Of a stretch of DNA of 64,000 nt, positions 18,117-28,295 are shown one piece after another. The translations under genes were made by a program, and so were the position numbers. Each line of letters starts with the position of its first letter. Positions within the stretch are counted from its first letter, which is position 1. Origin of the DNA: Portibacter lacus (GTDB lineage Bacteria; Bacteroidota; Bacteroidia; Chitinophagales; Saprospiraceae); contig NZ_JAJNKA010000007.1 of NCBI RefSeq assembly GCF_021533215.1, forward strand, positions 62,001 through 126,000, given 5' to 3'. Below the pieces are notes generated by a model. That model saw only the letters and a program-made list of their open reading frames with translations. It did not search any database and was not told the origin of the DNA.

Positions 18117-18884
18117 ATGTCTAAGTTACCTAAGCAATATCAATTTGTTGATTTATCAGATTATGGTAGATTCATAGCTCGTCGAATTGCTACTTCATTA
18201 AAGAATACGTCCGTTACTCCCATTCAAGTAACCTCTTGGTTTATTATCTCTGGTCTGATTGCAACCGTCTGTATTATTTACAAGCTTCATATAGCTGCGG
18301 CCTTTTTCTTGATTCTAAAGTCCATCCTGGATGCAGCTGATGGAGAATTGTCCAGGATTAAAAACATGCCTTCTTATACAGGAAGGTATTTTGATTCAAT
18401 TGCAGATATTCTGCTGAATTTCTTATTCCTACTTGCATTTTGGTATGTTTCAGATGAATGGTTTGTCTACATGATATTAGCCTTCATTGGTATGCAACTC
18501 CAAGGCACGCTTTATAATTATTACTATGTTATTCTGCGAAACAGTGTGAATGGTGATACGACTAGTCGTGTAATCGAAGATTCACCTCCGAAAGCAATGG
18601 AAGGCGAAGAGCAAAGCACAGTAGATTACTTTTTTAAAGTTTTCAACTTTCTCTATGTTGGATTTGATAGAACGATCCATTTTATAGATAAGAAAGCTAC
18701 AGAAAGCAAGCCATTTCCTAAGTGGTTTATGACAAGTGTTTCCATTTTTGGATTAGGCTTTCAATTGCTATTAATGAGTGTCATGCTGCTTCTTGATTTG
18801 GAGAGATTTGTCATTCCATTTTACATTTTCTACTCCATATTAATTTTTCTATTTGTAGGTATTCGGCGCTTAGTATTAAATTAG
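18117..18884 (+). CDS. CDP-alcohol phosphatidyltransferase family membrane protein
   Basis: A 255-residue membrane enzyme carrying the family motif D-x2-D-G-x2-(A/S)-R-x8-G-x3-D-x3-D at D72, D75, G76, S79, R80, G89, D93 and D97, with Ser in place of the usual Ala before Arg. Members move a phosphatidyl group from CDP-diacylglycerol to an alcohol, as in PgsA, PssA or inositol-phosphate synthases. About five or six hydrophobic segments are visible. The acceptor alcohol is not identifiable. The gene stands alone and converges with the secreted-protein gene at 18902. Confidence 0.85.
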   Translation: MSKLPKQYQFVDLSDYGRFIARRIATSLKNTSVTPIQVTSWFIISGLIATVCIIYKLHIAAAFFLILKSILDAADGELSRIKNMPSYTGRYFDSIADILLNFLFLLAFWYVSDEWFVYMILAFIGMQLQGTLYNYYYVILRNSVNGDTTSRVIEDSPPKAMEGEEQSTVDYFFKVFNFLYVGFDRTIHFIDKKATESKPFPKWFMTSVSIFGLGFQLLLMSVMLLLDLERFVIPFYIFYSILIFLFVGIRRLVLN

Positions 18885-18901
18885 AAAACAATCCTATTTC
18901 G

Positions 18902-19795
18902 TTATGGATTTTCACCGATAAGTTCAATACTATCTATCGTTCCTACAAATGGAACATTACTAGAATTAAACGCATAAGTGATCGGACCAAGGTAAATCGT
19001 ATCCCCGAATACAGGTGCAGTTCCTGGCATAAGTCCAGTTCCCCGATAAGGTATCCAATTATCAGGAGTATTGCCTACATCAAAATTTGGTACTTGGTAA
19101 TACCAAAGGATCGTGTTATCACTTTGCCCTACTAAGCGTAAGTCTGCTCGACCATCTGGGACAACATTGGCACCAGCATCATTCACGCTAGAAGAACCAT
19201 TCACGGTATTTTTTCCTTCAATGGTATTTTCTGTATTGCCACGATGACCTACCACGAAATGCGACGAGTTTCTACTTTCAAAATTTGGATAAACGTGAGC
19301 TTGAATTCCTGCAAATACATAAGAGCTTATATTATCTGGTGGAGCTGTTTGGCTATCATTCAGCGTACCTATTCCAATGTTACGTACGATATATTCAAAT
19401 GGAAAAGTAACCACTTTTGCATCTAGTCTTCCTTGACTTCCATTGAAATGTAGCGTCACATTATTAGCATTGGAAAGCACTTCAGCCCTGTATCTACCAT
19501 TATCTCTGGTCACTCCCGGTAATGCTGTCTCATTGTTGGTGGAATAATTTAATAGAGGTCCACTTCCTGAGAAATCATCAGTCACATTTGTGTCAACTAC
19601 ATAAGTGAAAGTCCGCCACTGATTCCCATCATATCCTTGGAAGTCCTGTCCATTCCATCTGATCGTTCCAGCTTGCGGAGTTGTTTCTTCGCTATCAGAG
19701 ATAACAATGGCTCCATCTATAATCACTTTTTTAGCTTGGCTATAGGTTGTCTGACTAAGTAAAATACAGATACTTATTAGAATCAATTTAGACAT
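18902..19795 (-). CDS. Secreted protein of unknown function
   Basis: A 297-residue protein with a signal peptide ending near TTYSQA (about residue 20), followed by the segment GTIRWNGQDFQGYDGNQW. This short motif is seen in many Bacteroidota surface or fibre-like proteins. The rest is Gly/Asn/Ser-rich and probably beta-structured, with no T9SS tail, lipobox or catalytic motif visible. It could be an adhesin or a structural surface component. The family is not recognised. It converges with the CDP-alcohol transferase gene, 17 bp apart. Confidence 0.6.
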   Translation of the reverse strand: MSKLILISICILLSQTTYSQAKKVIIDGAIVISDSEETTPQAGTIRWNGQDFQGYDGNQWRTFTYVVDTNVTDDFSGSGPLLNYSTNNETALPGVTRDNGRYRAEVLSNANNVTLHFNGSQGRLDAKVVTFPFEYIVRNIGIGTLNDSQTAPPDNISSYVFAGIQAHVYPNFESRNSSHFVVGHRGNTENTIEGKNTVNGSSSVNDAGANVVPDGRADLRLVGQSDNTILWYYQVPNFDVGNTPDNWIPYRGTGLMPGTAPVFGDTIYLGPITYAFNSSNVPFVGTIDSIELIGENP

Positions 19796-20005
19796 ATTAA
19801 TATATTTTTTAATATCTAAGGTAGCAAATAATAGCCTTATTAGTTGTCGCTGATAATTATTATCTGAATTAAGTCTTTTGATAGTGGAATCTTATTATAT
19901 AATAACTATTAACTTATTAAATATGATGTCTAATTTATATTTGATGATTAAGTAAGTTCGCGGTTTTCTTTTTAATTGTATATTTAAAATTGAAACTATA
20001 ACTAT

Positions 20006-20845
20006 ATGAAAAACATATGCTTGCTAGTCTTATTACTTAGCTGGATGGCAAAGCCGTTATATGCTCATGGTGATCTACATAAAAGAATTGTAAAAGCTAC
20101 AAAATCCATCAACGCTGATCCTGAGAACGAAGAACTTTATTTGCATAGAGGAAAACTATACTACCAGCATGAAGAGTTTAATAAAGGTATTGCAGATCTT
20201 CAGACCGCAATAGAGAAAGGTTATGAGGGAGAGCAAGTCCATCTTTTCTTATCCAAATGTTACTTTGCAATAGAAGATTATTCGAAAGCAGAGGAGGAAA
20301 TCAAGCAATATTTTGTTATAAGTCCCGATCATGTCGTTGCGCATAATTTATATGGAAAAATCCTCTATGGTCAAAAACGATTCTCGTTAAGCGCCACGGA
20401 GTTTGAATATGTTATTAATCACGCTACAGAGCAATTACCCGAAAATTATATCAATGCCGCAACGAGCTGGATTGGCTTAAATACAGAAGAAGGACTGGAT
20501 AAAGGAATTTCAATTCTACAAAAGGGAATTTCAGAGCAAGGGCATTTAATAAGTTTGCAACAACACTTGATCAAAGTTTTACTAGATGTGAAACGATATG
20601 ACCAAGCTATTCTCATTCAAGAATCAATCATTGAATCTCAGAATCGTAAAGAAACCGCTTTCTACACGCTATATGAAATTGCTATTGCTAAAGGAGATCA
20701 GTGTCTTGCGCTTGATGCTCTGAATAATGCGGAGTCCGCTTGGCAGAAACTGCCTAAGAGAATAAAATCTAATTCAGCTATGATTCAGCTCCATAGTGAT
20801 ATCGAAACAAATTTACACCAACTAACTTTTACCGAAAACAAATGA
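20006..20845 (+). CDS. Secreted/periplasmic TPR protein
   Basis: A 279-residue protein with a signal peptide (cleavage near LYAHG, about residue 20) and tandem tetratricopeptide repeats over about 25-240, including LYLHRGKLYYQHEEFNKGI and LFLSKCYFAIEDYSKAEEE. TPR arrays are scaffolds for protein contacts. Its last 4 bp overlap the start of the phosphatase gene (ATGA), implying translational coupling and a shared role, perhaps in handling or secretion of that large exoenzyme; this is inference. Confidence 0.78.
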   Translation: MKNICLLVLLLSWMAKPLYAHGDLHKRIVKATKSINADPENEELYLHRGKLYYQHEEFNKGIADLQTAIEKGYEGEQVHLFLSKCYFAIEDYSKAEEEIKQYFVISPDHVVAHNLYGKILYGQKRFSLSATEFEYVINHATEQLPENYINAATSWIGLNTEEGLDKGISILQKGISEQGHLISLQQHLIKVLLDVKRYDQAILIQESIIESQNRKETAFYTLYEIAIAKGDQCLALDALNNAESAWQKLPKRIKSNSAMIQLHSDIETNLHQLTFTENK

Positions 20846-23800
20846 AAAAACTTACTAGAATTCTAATGTTACTATTTGCGGGTCTATGGCAAATGTCAAG
20901 TGCTCAGACCATATTTGTAGACAACGAAAGTTCGTGGTCCTACTTCGATAGTCTAGCGGAACCTCCTAATCAGGACACGCTAGATTGGAATGACATCCTA
21001 TATAACAGTGACTCATGGTCCACAGGAAATGCAGAACTAGGTTATGGAGATGGCGATGAAGCAACCGTCATTAATAATCAAACTGAAACCGCATACTTTA
21101 GAAAATCTTTCAATGTTGATGACCCGAGCTTATTTGAAGGAATTGATCTTTCCCTCCGGTATGATGATGGAGCGATTGTGTATCTGAATGGAAGTGAAGT
21201 CTGGCGAGTGAATATGCCATCCGGTGATGTGAATTACAACACTACTTCGGCTAGCGTAAGTAATGATAATACCTTTGTAACAACAAAAATTGGAAATGTT
21301 TTAACGGAAGGAAGTAATGTGATCGCGGTCGAAGTTCATCAAGCAAGTACTTCAAGTAGTGATCTTAGTTTTGATCTGCAAGTGGTTGGTAAATTTCCTG
21401 GAGTGGTTAGAGTGAACAGAGGGCCATATCTTCAGAAAGGAAGTAATAAAAGCATGACGATCCGATGGCGAACAGATGATCCTACAGAAACAATCGTAGA
21501 ATATGGAACTTCGCTTTCAGACCTAGATAGAGTCTATAAGAATACGCTTCCGAAAAGGGAACATGAAGTAGAATTATTGGGTCTTGCACCAAATACAAAG
21601 TACTACTACAAAATTAAAAACAGCGCAGCGGATTTAGTCCCATCATCTGAAAACCTTTATTTTCAAACTCATCCTAATATTGGAACTAATCAACCGATAA
21701 GAATGTGGATACTTGGTGATCCAGGAACGGCGAATAATAACCAGCGCGCAGTAAGAGATGCTTATTATGACTATGTAGGTGACGAGCATACAGATGGAAT
21801 CTTATTTTTGGGTGATAACGCCTATAATGATGGAACAGATAAAGAATACCAGAACGCCTTGTTTTCTAATATGTATGAGGATAAGTTGCAGAATTCGGTT
21901 GCTTGGTCTTGTCTAGGAAATCATGATGGTCATTCGGCTGACGCCAATTCTCAAACTGGTCCTTACTATGATATTTTTACTTTCCCGACGGAAGGAGAAT
22001 CTGGAGGAATAGCTTCTGGTACAGAATCTTATTATTCTTTTGATTATGGTAATATTCACTTTATAGCGTTAGAATCCTATGAAACGAACAGAGCTGTAGG
22101 AGGCCCGATGTATAACTGGGCACTTAATGATATTCAAAATACGACGCAAGAATGGATTGTTGCTTTTTGGCACCATCCACCATATTCGAAAGGTTCTCAT
22201 AATTCAGATACTGAATCTAATCTGAGGGACATGAGACAGAATTTCCTTCCGATGTTAGAGAGTAATGGTGTCGATTTAGTGCTTTCAGGCCACTCGCATT
22301 CCTATGAAAGATCCTATCTTCTGAATGGACATTATGGTAATTCGAATACTTTCGATCCAGAAGTTCATACGGTTGGTGAAACGGGGGATGGTGATGGGAA
22401 AGCTGATGGAAATGGCGCTTACGCTAAAACCGTTACTGGAGAAGAAGCTGGAGATGGTGCAGTTTATATTACTACTGGAAGTGCGGGGAAAATTACAGCT
22501 GCGCCGTTGGATCATGCTGCGATGTTCTATAGTGTTGCTAAATTGGGATCTTGTGTTATAGAGGTCAATGCTAATAAAATGGATGTCAAGTTTATTCGAG
22601 AAACTGGAGAGATTGAGGATTATTTTACCATTGACAAAGAAAAAGAAGATTGTGTAATAGGCGCTCCTTGTGATGACAATAATGAATGTACAGAGAATGA
22701 TGTTATCGGTGAAGACTGCGGATGTTCAGGTACTTATTTGCCAGACCCGGATGGAGATGGTCTGTGTGAAGCTTTAGATTCTTGTCCAGATTTAAACAAT
22801 AATTTATTCGGCAAATCATGTGATGATGGTAATGAATATACTCAGAATGATGTCTACTTAGAAGACTGTTCTTGTAAAGGACGAATTCCAGGTACTGAGC
22901 CTCAGACTATTTGTGTTAAAATTTCTTCAGAAGCTGACGATGCGGAAGAACATGCTACGAATGGAAATGTAAATCTGAATAGCTCGGATATCGATATGGT
23001 TAATGTTTCGAATCAAACCACTGGAAATCAGTTTATCGGTTTAAGATTTACCAATATATCAGTGCCTCAAGGAGCGGAGATCGAAAGTGCTTATATTCAA
23101 TTCACTACTGATGAGAAAAAGGATGGACCTACTGAATTAGACATAGCAGGTGAAGCGGTGGATGATTCACCTATTTTTACCACGTCTTATTATAATATTT
23201 CTGAGCGAGTGAAGACTTCAGCATCTGTTACTTGGAATCCAGAACCATGGAATGTCGTAGGAGAAAGAGGCATAGACCAAAGAAGTCCCAATATAGCTTC
23301 CGTGATTCAAGAGATTGTAGACCGACCTGGTTTTGCTGCGGATAATGCTATTTCTACCATCATAACTGGAACAGGAAATCGATCAGCAGAGGCATATAAT
23401 AGTTCCCCTGCTTTAGCAGCGGAGCTTTGCATCAGCTATATTCCTTGTGGTGATATTAATAACGATGGTGAATGTGATAATACATCTGCAGATTTCTTGG
23501 ACTTTAGTTTTGATGAGCAATATGGTGAAACCATCATCGATTCAGTGAATGCAACAATAACACTTTCCGTGGTCAATGGGACAGACGTCACCAACCTTAT
23601 TCCTTCGTTTTCGTTGGCTAGAGGTGCTATAGCTACAGTGGATGAAGTGCTACAAGAAAGCGGTGTTACGGCAAATGATTTCGCTGATCCACTTATCTAT
23701 AAGGTAGTAGGTGAAGATAAAATTAGTATTCAGGAATGGACAGTTACGGTGGAGATTGCTTCCTCGAATATAGATTTAATGGATCAGGATCAATTTTCTA

Positions 23801-24027
23801 TCTACCCTAATCCTGTAAATAATCAACTTTATATTGATGTCAAGAAAATCGGTTCTGAAGGTGGTACACTTGAATTGTATGATTTATTTGGTCGGAAACT
23901 AGATAAACATCTCATACAGATGGAAGGATTGATAAAAGTAGATGTTTCAGCTTATTTTCCTGGAATATACTTTGGTGTTATTCATTTAGATGGAAGGAAT
24001 GTAGTATTTCGAATGATGAAGGAGTGA
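20842..24027 (+). CDS. Secreted purple-acid-type metallophosphatase, multidomain, T9SS cargo
   Basis: A 1061-residue exported protein. Order: signal peptide (1-21), galactose-binding-like beta domain (about 25-185), Fn3-like purple acid phosphatase amino domain (about 190-275), and a calcineurin-like phosphoesterase core with metal motifs LGDPG, GDNAYNDG, GNHDG, HHPP and GHSHSYERS (about 285-560). Then come a Cys-rich region with a DPDGDGLCEALDSCPD calcium-type repeat, a DNRLRE-like beta domain (about 690-870), a further beta domain, and a T9SS sorting domain starting at FSIYPNPVNNQLY. It probably releases phosphate from phosphoesters outside the cell. The exact substrate is unknown. Confidence 0.9.
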   Translation: MKKLTRILMLLFAGLWQMSSAQTIFVDNESSWSYFDSLAEPPNQDTLDWNDILYNSDSWSTGNAELGYGDGDEATVINNQTETAYFRKSFNVDDPSLFEGIDLSLRYDDGAIVYLNGSEVWRVNMPSGDVNYNTTSASVSNDNTFVTTKIGNVLTEGSNVIAVEVHQASTSSSDLSFDLQVVGKFPGVVRVNRGPYLQKGSNKSMTIRWRTDDPTETIVEYGTSLSDLDRVYKNTLPKREHEVELLGLAPNTKYYYKIKNSAADLVPSSENLYFQTHPNIGTNQPIRMWILGDPGTANNNQRAVRDAYYDYVGDEHTDGILFLGDNAYNDGTDKEYQNALFSNMYEDKLQNSVAWSCLGNHDGHSADANSQTGPYYDIFTFPTEGESGGIASGTESYYSFDYGNIHFIALESYETNRAVGGPMYNWALNDIQNTTQEWIVAFWHHPPYSKGSHNSDTESNLRDMRQNFLPMLESNGVDLVLSGHSHSYERSYLLNGHYGNSNTFDPEVHTVGETGDGDGKADGNGAYAKTVTGEEAGDGAVYITTGSAGKITAAPLDHAAMFYSVAKLGSCVIEVNANKMDVKFIRETGEIEDYFTIDKEKEDCVIGAPCDDNNECTENDVIGEDCGCSGTYLPDPDGDGLCEALDSCPDLNNNLFGKSCDDGNEYTQNDVYLEDCSCKGRIPGTEPQTICVKISSEADDAEEHATNGNVNLNSSDIDMVNVSNQTTGNQFIGLRFTNISVPQGAEIESAYIQFTTDEKKDGPTELDIAGEAVDDSPIFTTSYYNISERVKTSASVTWNPEPWNVVGERGIDQRSPNIASVIQEIVDRPGFAADNAISTIITGTGNRSAEAYNSSPALAAELCISYIPCGDINNDGECDNTSADFLDFSFDEQYGETIIDSVNATITLSVVNGTDVTNLIPSFSLARGAIATVDEVLQESGVTANDFADPLIYKVVGEDKISIQEWTVTVEIASSNIDLMDQDQFSIYPNPVNNQLYIDVKKIGSEGGTLELYDLFGRKLDKHLIQMEGLIKVDVSAYFPGIYFGVIHLDGRNVVFRMMKE

Positions 24028-24236
24028 TTTATGTAGTTTACTTAGCCATTCGTTTCATTCCACTGTTCAAACATTGATCTACATAAAAAATCTTCAGATA
24101 GCTTACGGACACTTTCCTTTCATATCCTGTTCTTGCTTAATATTCCTTTAATTCTATTTTGTCACTCATGTATTTCTTTACAAACCATTTTGAAATGAAT
24201 GAGGAGTCATAGCTTACAAAGGTAAAGTTCCTGAAG

Positions 24237-24873
24237 AGCTAACTATCTAGACTCTTTAATAAAAAGTAAATTTCTAACAACCTTAATCTGCGGTATCCGC
24301 GTTATCTGCGGGAAACATTTGATGGACCAGTAAGCTTGGAGTGCAACGGAAAGACTGCTGAGCCATAGTTGGCTCTAAAGCTTATAACATTTTTGCATTT
24401 GATGTTACACATGTAAAGTTCCTGAAGAGCTAACTATCTATACTCTTTAATAAAAAGTAAATTTATAACAATCCTAATCTGCGGTATCCGCGTTATCTGC
24501 GGGAAACATTGCAATAGTCAATAAGAGTATAATTGAGGGTGTCGCTCCTTTGGAGCTAACTATCTATACTCTTTAATAAAAAGTAGATTTCTAACAACCT
24601 TAATCTGCGGTATCCGCGTTATCTGCGGGAAACCTTTGGTGGACCAGTAAGCTTGGAGTGCAACGGAAAGACTGCTGAGCCATAGTTCGGATGTATAGTT
24701 ATAAGAATAGTTAAGCATGTAGATCTGTAATTTCATATCCACATCCAACAATTAGCTTCCAAGTCATAGCTTACAAAGGTAAAGTTGCTGAAAAGCTAAC
24801 TATCTATACTCTTTAATAAAAAGTAAATTTATAACAATCCTAATCTGCGGATTCCGCGTTATCTGCGGGAAAC
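24237..24873. repeat. Four dispersed copies of an 80-bp repeat in a 918-bp non-coding stretch
   Basis: The region 24028-24945 holds no credible gene. Near-identical 80-bp copies lie at 24237-24316, 24428-24507, 24554-24633 and 24794-24873, each starting agctaactatcta and ending atctgcgggaaac. Each contains a gcgg-tat-ccgc hairpin; copy 4 has gcgg-att-ccgc, so the stem is kept while the loop changes. Copies 1 and 3 share a further right flank of about 50 bp, and copies 1, 2 and 4 share a left flank ending aaagttcctgaag or close to it. This looks like a REP/MITE-like non-autonomous element that has been duplicated. A 63-codon open frame at 24560-24751 is an artefact of it. Confidence 0.88.
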
Positions 24874-24900
24874 TTTTGTACCCTAACCAAAACAATAATT

Positions 24901-24936
24901 TAGGTCATCATCGTGCATGCACTCGACCGTGACCTA
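24901..24936 (-). terminator. Hairpin downstream of the 24946-25761 lipoprotein gene
   Basis: taggtca (24901-24907) pairs with tgaccta (24930-24936), with an inner tgcatgca palindrome and extra tcg/cga pairing. It begins 9 bp after the lipoprotein stop codon and is followed on the minus strand by an imperfect T-rich stretch (aattattgtttt). A weak intrinsic terminator is the simplest reading. Confidence 0.4.
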
Positions 24937-24945
24937 TTTCATTAC

Positions 24946-25761
24946 TTAATTCTTAAAATCCTCAGGTGTGATGTCTGTATTGAATTTGATATCGGTCCAG
25001 TTTACCAATATCCATGGCTCTTCACTAACTTCAGCATCCCATGTAGATGCTTTGTACTTACGGATGGTAGGAAGCAAAATACCATCCACTTCTTCATACT
25101 TAAGCTTCATTAACAACGGAATTTCAACTTTGCCAAATTCAGCAACCGTAAATAGAAATTGATCCACTATCCCACTCTCTTTATTAATATAAAGCTGGTA
25201 TATATCCTTAGGTTTATCATCCTTTGTATCAAATGTGACCTTAACAACATCATAATCATTTCCTTCCATTTTACGCTCACCTAGATATTCATAAATTAAA
25301 CCTGGATCTAATAATTTCGCCATCATCGTGAACCAGTAATAATTCGTAGGTCTATTGAAAGAAACTCTTTTTAATGCAGCCTCATCGTCTACATTTTCGC
25401 CATTATGTCTTAGCCAGTATCCTGAGCCATCATAGCCTTGTTCGATACTTCCCTCCAAGTCTGCTAAAGTTCTTTCATGCTGGTCATATTTTCCATAAGA
25501 TAATTCGTTCTCAAAGATGTACTTCTCAGTAGAGACATCCTTCTTGCCATCAGGTGTCTGATAAGTGTAGGTGTACACTACATTTTTCTTATCCTGAAAT
25601 TGACTAAAATCTCCTACTTTCTGAACCATGTCATAGATCAATTGGTGACCTTGGTTTTGTATTTCAGGAGCAGTATCTACATCACTAGTAGCTGGTGTCT
25701 CTTGATTACAGGAGATCACGAAAAAACTTAGTGCAATTATGACTAAAAAATTTAATTTCAT
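24946..25761 (-). CDS. Lipoprotein of unknown function (possibly DUF6503-like)
   Basis: A 271-residue lipoprotein with lipobox FVISC (Cys about 18). The mature part looks like a single beta-rich domain with conserved-looking segments (SGYWLRHNG, YYWFTMMAKLLDPG, DIYQLYINKESG, GILLPTIRKY). This is the pattern of Bacteroidota proteins in which an outer-membrane lipoprotein domain resembles LolA/LolB-type lipid-binding folds and of DUF6503, but membership cannot be confirmed by eye. It is probably monocistronic, preceded by 182 bp without a gene and followed by a hairpin and the 80-bp repeats. Confidence 0.6.
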   Translation of the reverse strand: MKLNFLVIIALSFFVISCNQETPATSDVDTAPEIQNQGHQLIYDMVQKVGDFSQFQDKKNVVYTYTYQTPDGKKDVSTEKYIFENELSYGKYDQHERTLADLEGSIEQGYDGSGYWLRHNGENVDDEAALKRVSFNRPTNYYWFTMMAKLLDPGLIYEYLGERKMEGNDYDVVKVTFDTKDDKPKDIYQLYINKESGIVDQFLFTVAEFGKVEIPLLMKLKYEEVDGILLPTIRKYKASTWDAEVSEEPWILVNWTDIKFNTDITPEDFKN

Positions 25762-25943
25762 TTTTATATTTTAATTAATTGAAAATGCATTTAGAGGACA
25801 TCAATAGAGATAGTCATACCTTTACGATATCTACTTTCTTAATTCCCTAAAGAATGTTGTTAAACTATAATTTTCTGAAAAGGTTGCTTTGAATGAGAGA
25901 ATTGGTATTCCAAAGACAATTTCTAGTATTTTCCCACTGCAAA

Positions 25944-27947
25944 TCAACGAATAAGTAACCGGTGAACCAAATTTACATCGTCATTTATCAGATGGAGGAA
26001 GTAAATACCACTTGGAATCTGACTGATATCAATGGCTTCAAAATTTCCATTTATTTCAAATACTCCAATTTTTTCACCTGTGACATTGAAAAGCAACAAT
26101 TGACTATTTTTTTCAAATTCCGCAGCTAACTTCACATTTAAACTATTCTTCGCAGGATTCGGATAAATATGAAATCCAGCTTGTGTAGCTTCCAGATCAA
26201 TGACATTTACCGATTGGAGATTAAAAGTCAGATGATCTAAATTAAAAGCATTAAAGTTATTGATCATTAGACGCATAGTTTGTTTTCCAGCCTCTAAGTC
26301 TATAACATCGTTTGCTGTAATTTCTTGGAAATTTACCCAACCTCCGGTTTTAGGTGTTGTAAAGTCCACCGTTGCATTATTCTTATCAAAAGTGATACTG
26401 AAATTACCATCTGCAATTTCGGATGCTGTCTCAGCATTCACCGTATAGGTTCCTGCTTCAGCAACATCAACAGTATATTCGATCCATTCTCCTTGCGCCA
26501 CATATCCTAAAATATATCCACTCCCATAAGATCCTATATCCACACCTTCATCTAATCGAAAACCAGCAGAAATATTAGCTGCATCTGTATCGTGATAAGC
26601 TAATCCTTCCCCACCATTATCGTATTCTTCAACTTCTAGTACACCAGGAATGGCAATGGGCGTCTCATTAAATGAAGATTGCACCATATCACTAATCCAT
26701 ATTCTCGTCGGATATCCATGTAGAATTGTTCCATCAGCTCTCGTGGTGTACATCCGGTAGGTGTAGGTTGTTGCTCTATCCACTTCTTCATCTAAATAAG
26801 AAGTAGCATCAGCTGGAAGCTCAGCAATCTGATCAAATGAATTCGAATCTGCATTGAATCTTTCAACTATAAAAGCCCCATTATTGCTTGCTCGATTATT
26901 CCATTCAATTTTTATTGCTGGCTCATTAGTCGTTTCATCTTGTTGAAGAGTGGAAAAAATTTGATTCGGAGAATCCTCGTGGTAGTGTACTAAGATATCT
27001 TTTACCTCAGGCCAAGAATTATCCCTCCTATTTAAAACTCCAAAATCACCTCCATCATCCCAGACGGAAAACGCAATGCCATTAATGATGCATTGTTCTA
27101 CATTGTGGGCATATATCCTCATCCTAGAATTGAAATCACAGGTATGAACGGCACCGAATTCACTGTGATGAATAGGAATCCCATTAGCGTCCGACCACTC
27201 CTTCACCGATTGGTATTTATTTGTGACTTGTTGGTAGTCAAATGTACTTCCCCAAGTTCCCATTCCTTCGCCCGAGAATTGCCATGGATCGTAGGCATGG
27301 TAGTAACCGACGATGTAGTCATCATCTGGAATTTTAGCTGTGAAAAGCTGCTCCGCATTAGCATACATATTGCCTCCATAAATCACAATTCGAGTTGGAT
27401 TAGTCGCTCGAATAATTGCTAATATCCTTTCATTTAGATCATCTACTTGAGCAACGGTCATTCCATTTGGCTCATTGATGATTTCAAATAGAAGATGGTC
27501 TGATTTATCCTTAAATCGTTCAGCTATTTGTACCCATATAGCTTCGTAACGGTCTCTTAGTGTTGTATTATCGTAGTTGGTTTTCAGCCAGTCTTCATGG
27601 TGTCCATTCATAGTGATATAAAATCCACGATCTAACCCCCAGTCAATGACTTGTTCCACTCGATCCATCCAAGATTCATCAACCTCAAATGGGGCATTAT
27701 TAGCTGTATGCTTATCCCATCTAACTGGAATTCTGATATTGGTAAATCCAGCTTCCAGGTAGGCATCAAAGTAAGATTCTTGAGCAGGTCCATTGTTCCA
27801 AGCACTTTCCGTAGGCGGTTCTAGCGTATTTCCCAAGTTGATTCCTCGGCCCATTCCAGCAACAGCTTCTTCAGGAGTTAATTGTGCCGATAATATAGGA
27901 ATGAAAAGTATGGAAAGGATAGTAAATAAGAAGCTGAACTTAGTCAT
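25944..27947 (-). CDS. Secreted GH5 glycoside hydrolase with CBM6 and T9SS domains
   Basis: The start at 27947 gives a clean signal peptide ending ILSAQ; a longer frame opens at 27974. The GH5 domain (about residues 25-330 from 27947) has GRGINLGNTLE, NIRIPVRW, NGHHEDW, the acid/base Glu in EIINEPN (E159) and the nucleophile in HHSEFGAV (E263). A short Fn3-like linker follows, then a CBM6 module (LEVEEYDNGGEG through FNLDHLTF) and a T9SS sorting domain starting FHIYPNPAKNSL. It probably cleaves beta-1,4-glucan or mannan at the cell surface. No SusCD pair is adjacent, so it is not in a typical polysaccharide utilisation locus here. Confidence 0.92.
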   Translation of the reverse strand: MTKFSFLFTILSILFIPILSAQLTPEEAVAGMGRGINLGNTLEPPTESAWNNGPAQESYFDAYLEAGFTNIRIPVRWDKHTANNAPFEVDESWMDRVEQVIDWGLDRGFYITMNGHHEDWLKTNYDNTTLRDRYEAIWVQIAERFKDKSDHLLFEIINEPNGMTVAQVDDLNERILAIIRATNPTRIVIYGGNMYANAEQLFTAKIPDDDYIVGYYHAYDPWQFSGEGMGTWGSTFDYQQVTNKYQSVKEWSDANGIPIHHSEFGAVHTCDFNSRMRIYAHNVEQCIINGIAFSVWDDGGDFGVLNRRDNSWPEVKDILVHYHEDSPNQIFSTLQQDETTNEPAIKIEWNNRASNNGAFIVERFNADSNSFDQIAELPADATSYLDEEVDRATTYTYRMYTTRADGTILHGYPTRIWISDMVQSSFNETPIAIPGVLEVEEYDNGGEGLAYHDTDAANISAGFRLDEGVDIGSYGSGYILGYVAQGEWIEYTVDVAEAGTYTVNAETASEIADGNFSITFDKNNATVDFTTPKTGGWVNFQEITANDVIDLEAGKQTMRLMINNFNAFNLDHLTFNLQSVNVIDLEATQAGFHIYPNPAKNSLNVKLAAEFEKNSQLLLFNVTGEKIGVFEINGNFEAIDISQIPSGIYFLHLINDDVNLVHRLLIR

Positions 27948-28295
27948 GTTATATTTTTTTACAGAAGGAATCACCTCCCTTTATAGATTAAGAGCACATG
28001 GTAAGGTGTTTTTACTACTCATCTAAGCGTATTTATGACAATTTAGGTCATATTTTTTTAGGTCAATTTTTTAATGGAAGGAAAGAATGTTATCATTCTT
28101 ATGGCATCGAAAAGTCGCAGAAGTAAGGAATCCTAAATGACTAGTCTCTCAAAAATTGACATAAAATCAGATAAACTTATGTTGCCCAATGACTTAGTTC
28201 ATCGTTTTCTGAATGAAGACTTAATCACTTGTAAAAAAGGCCTAATTTCTAAAACACATTGATGCTTCCATCTGTCTTATTCAATAAAAAAAATA
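27948..28295. other. Divergent intergenic region, GH5 / luciferase-like oxidoreductase
   Basis: This 348-bp AT-rich region must contain promoters for both flanking genes. Two direct copies of tttaggtca (28042-28050 and 28057-28065), 15 bp apart, could be a regulator site. The same aggtca core forms the hairpin arms at 24901-24936. No gene or RNA is recognised. Confidence 0.4.

Noticed and set aside
24313-24385. tRNA- or small-RNA-like segment (right flank of repeat copies 1 and 3)
   Set aside because: No acceptor stem, T-loop or anticodon arm can be drawn; sharing between copies is explained by duplication of the repeat.
24560-24751. 63-codon gene between the 80-bp repeats
   Set aside because: It lies over repeat copy 3 and its flank; composition and position explain it as a chance frame.
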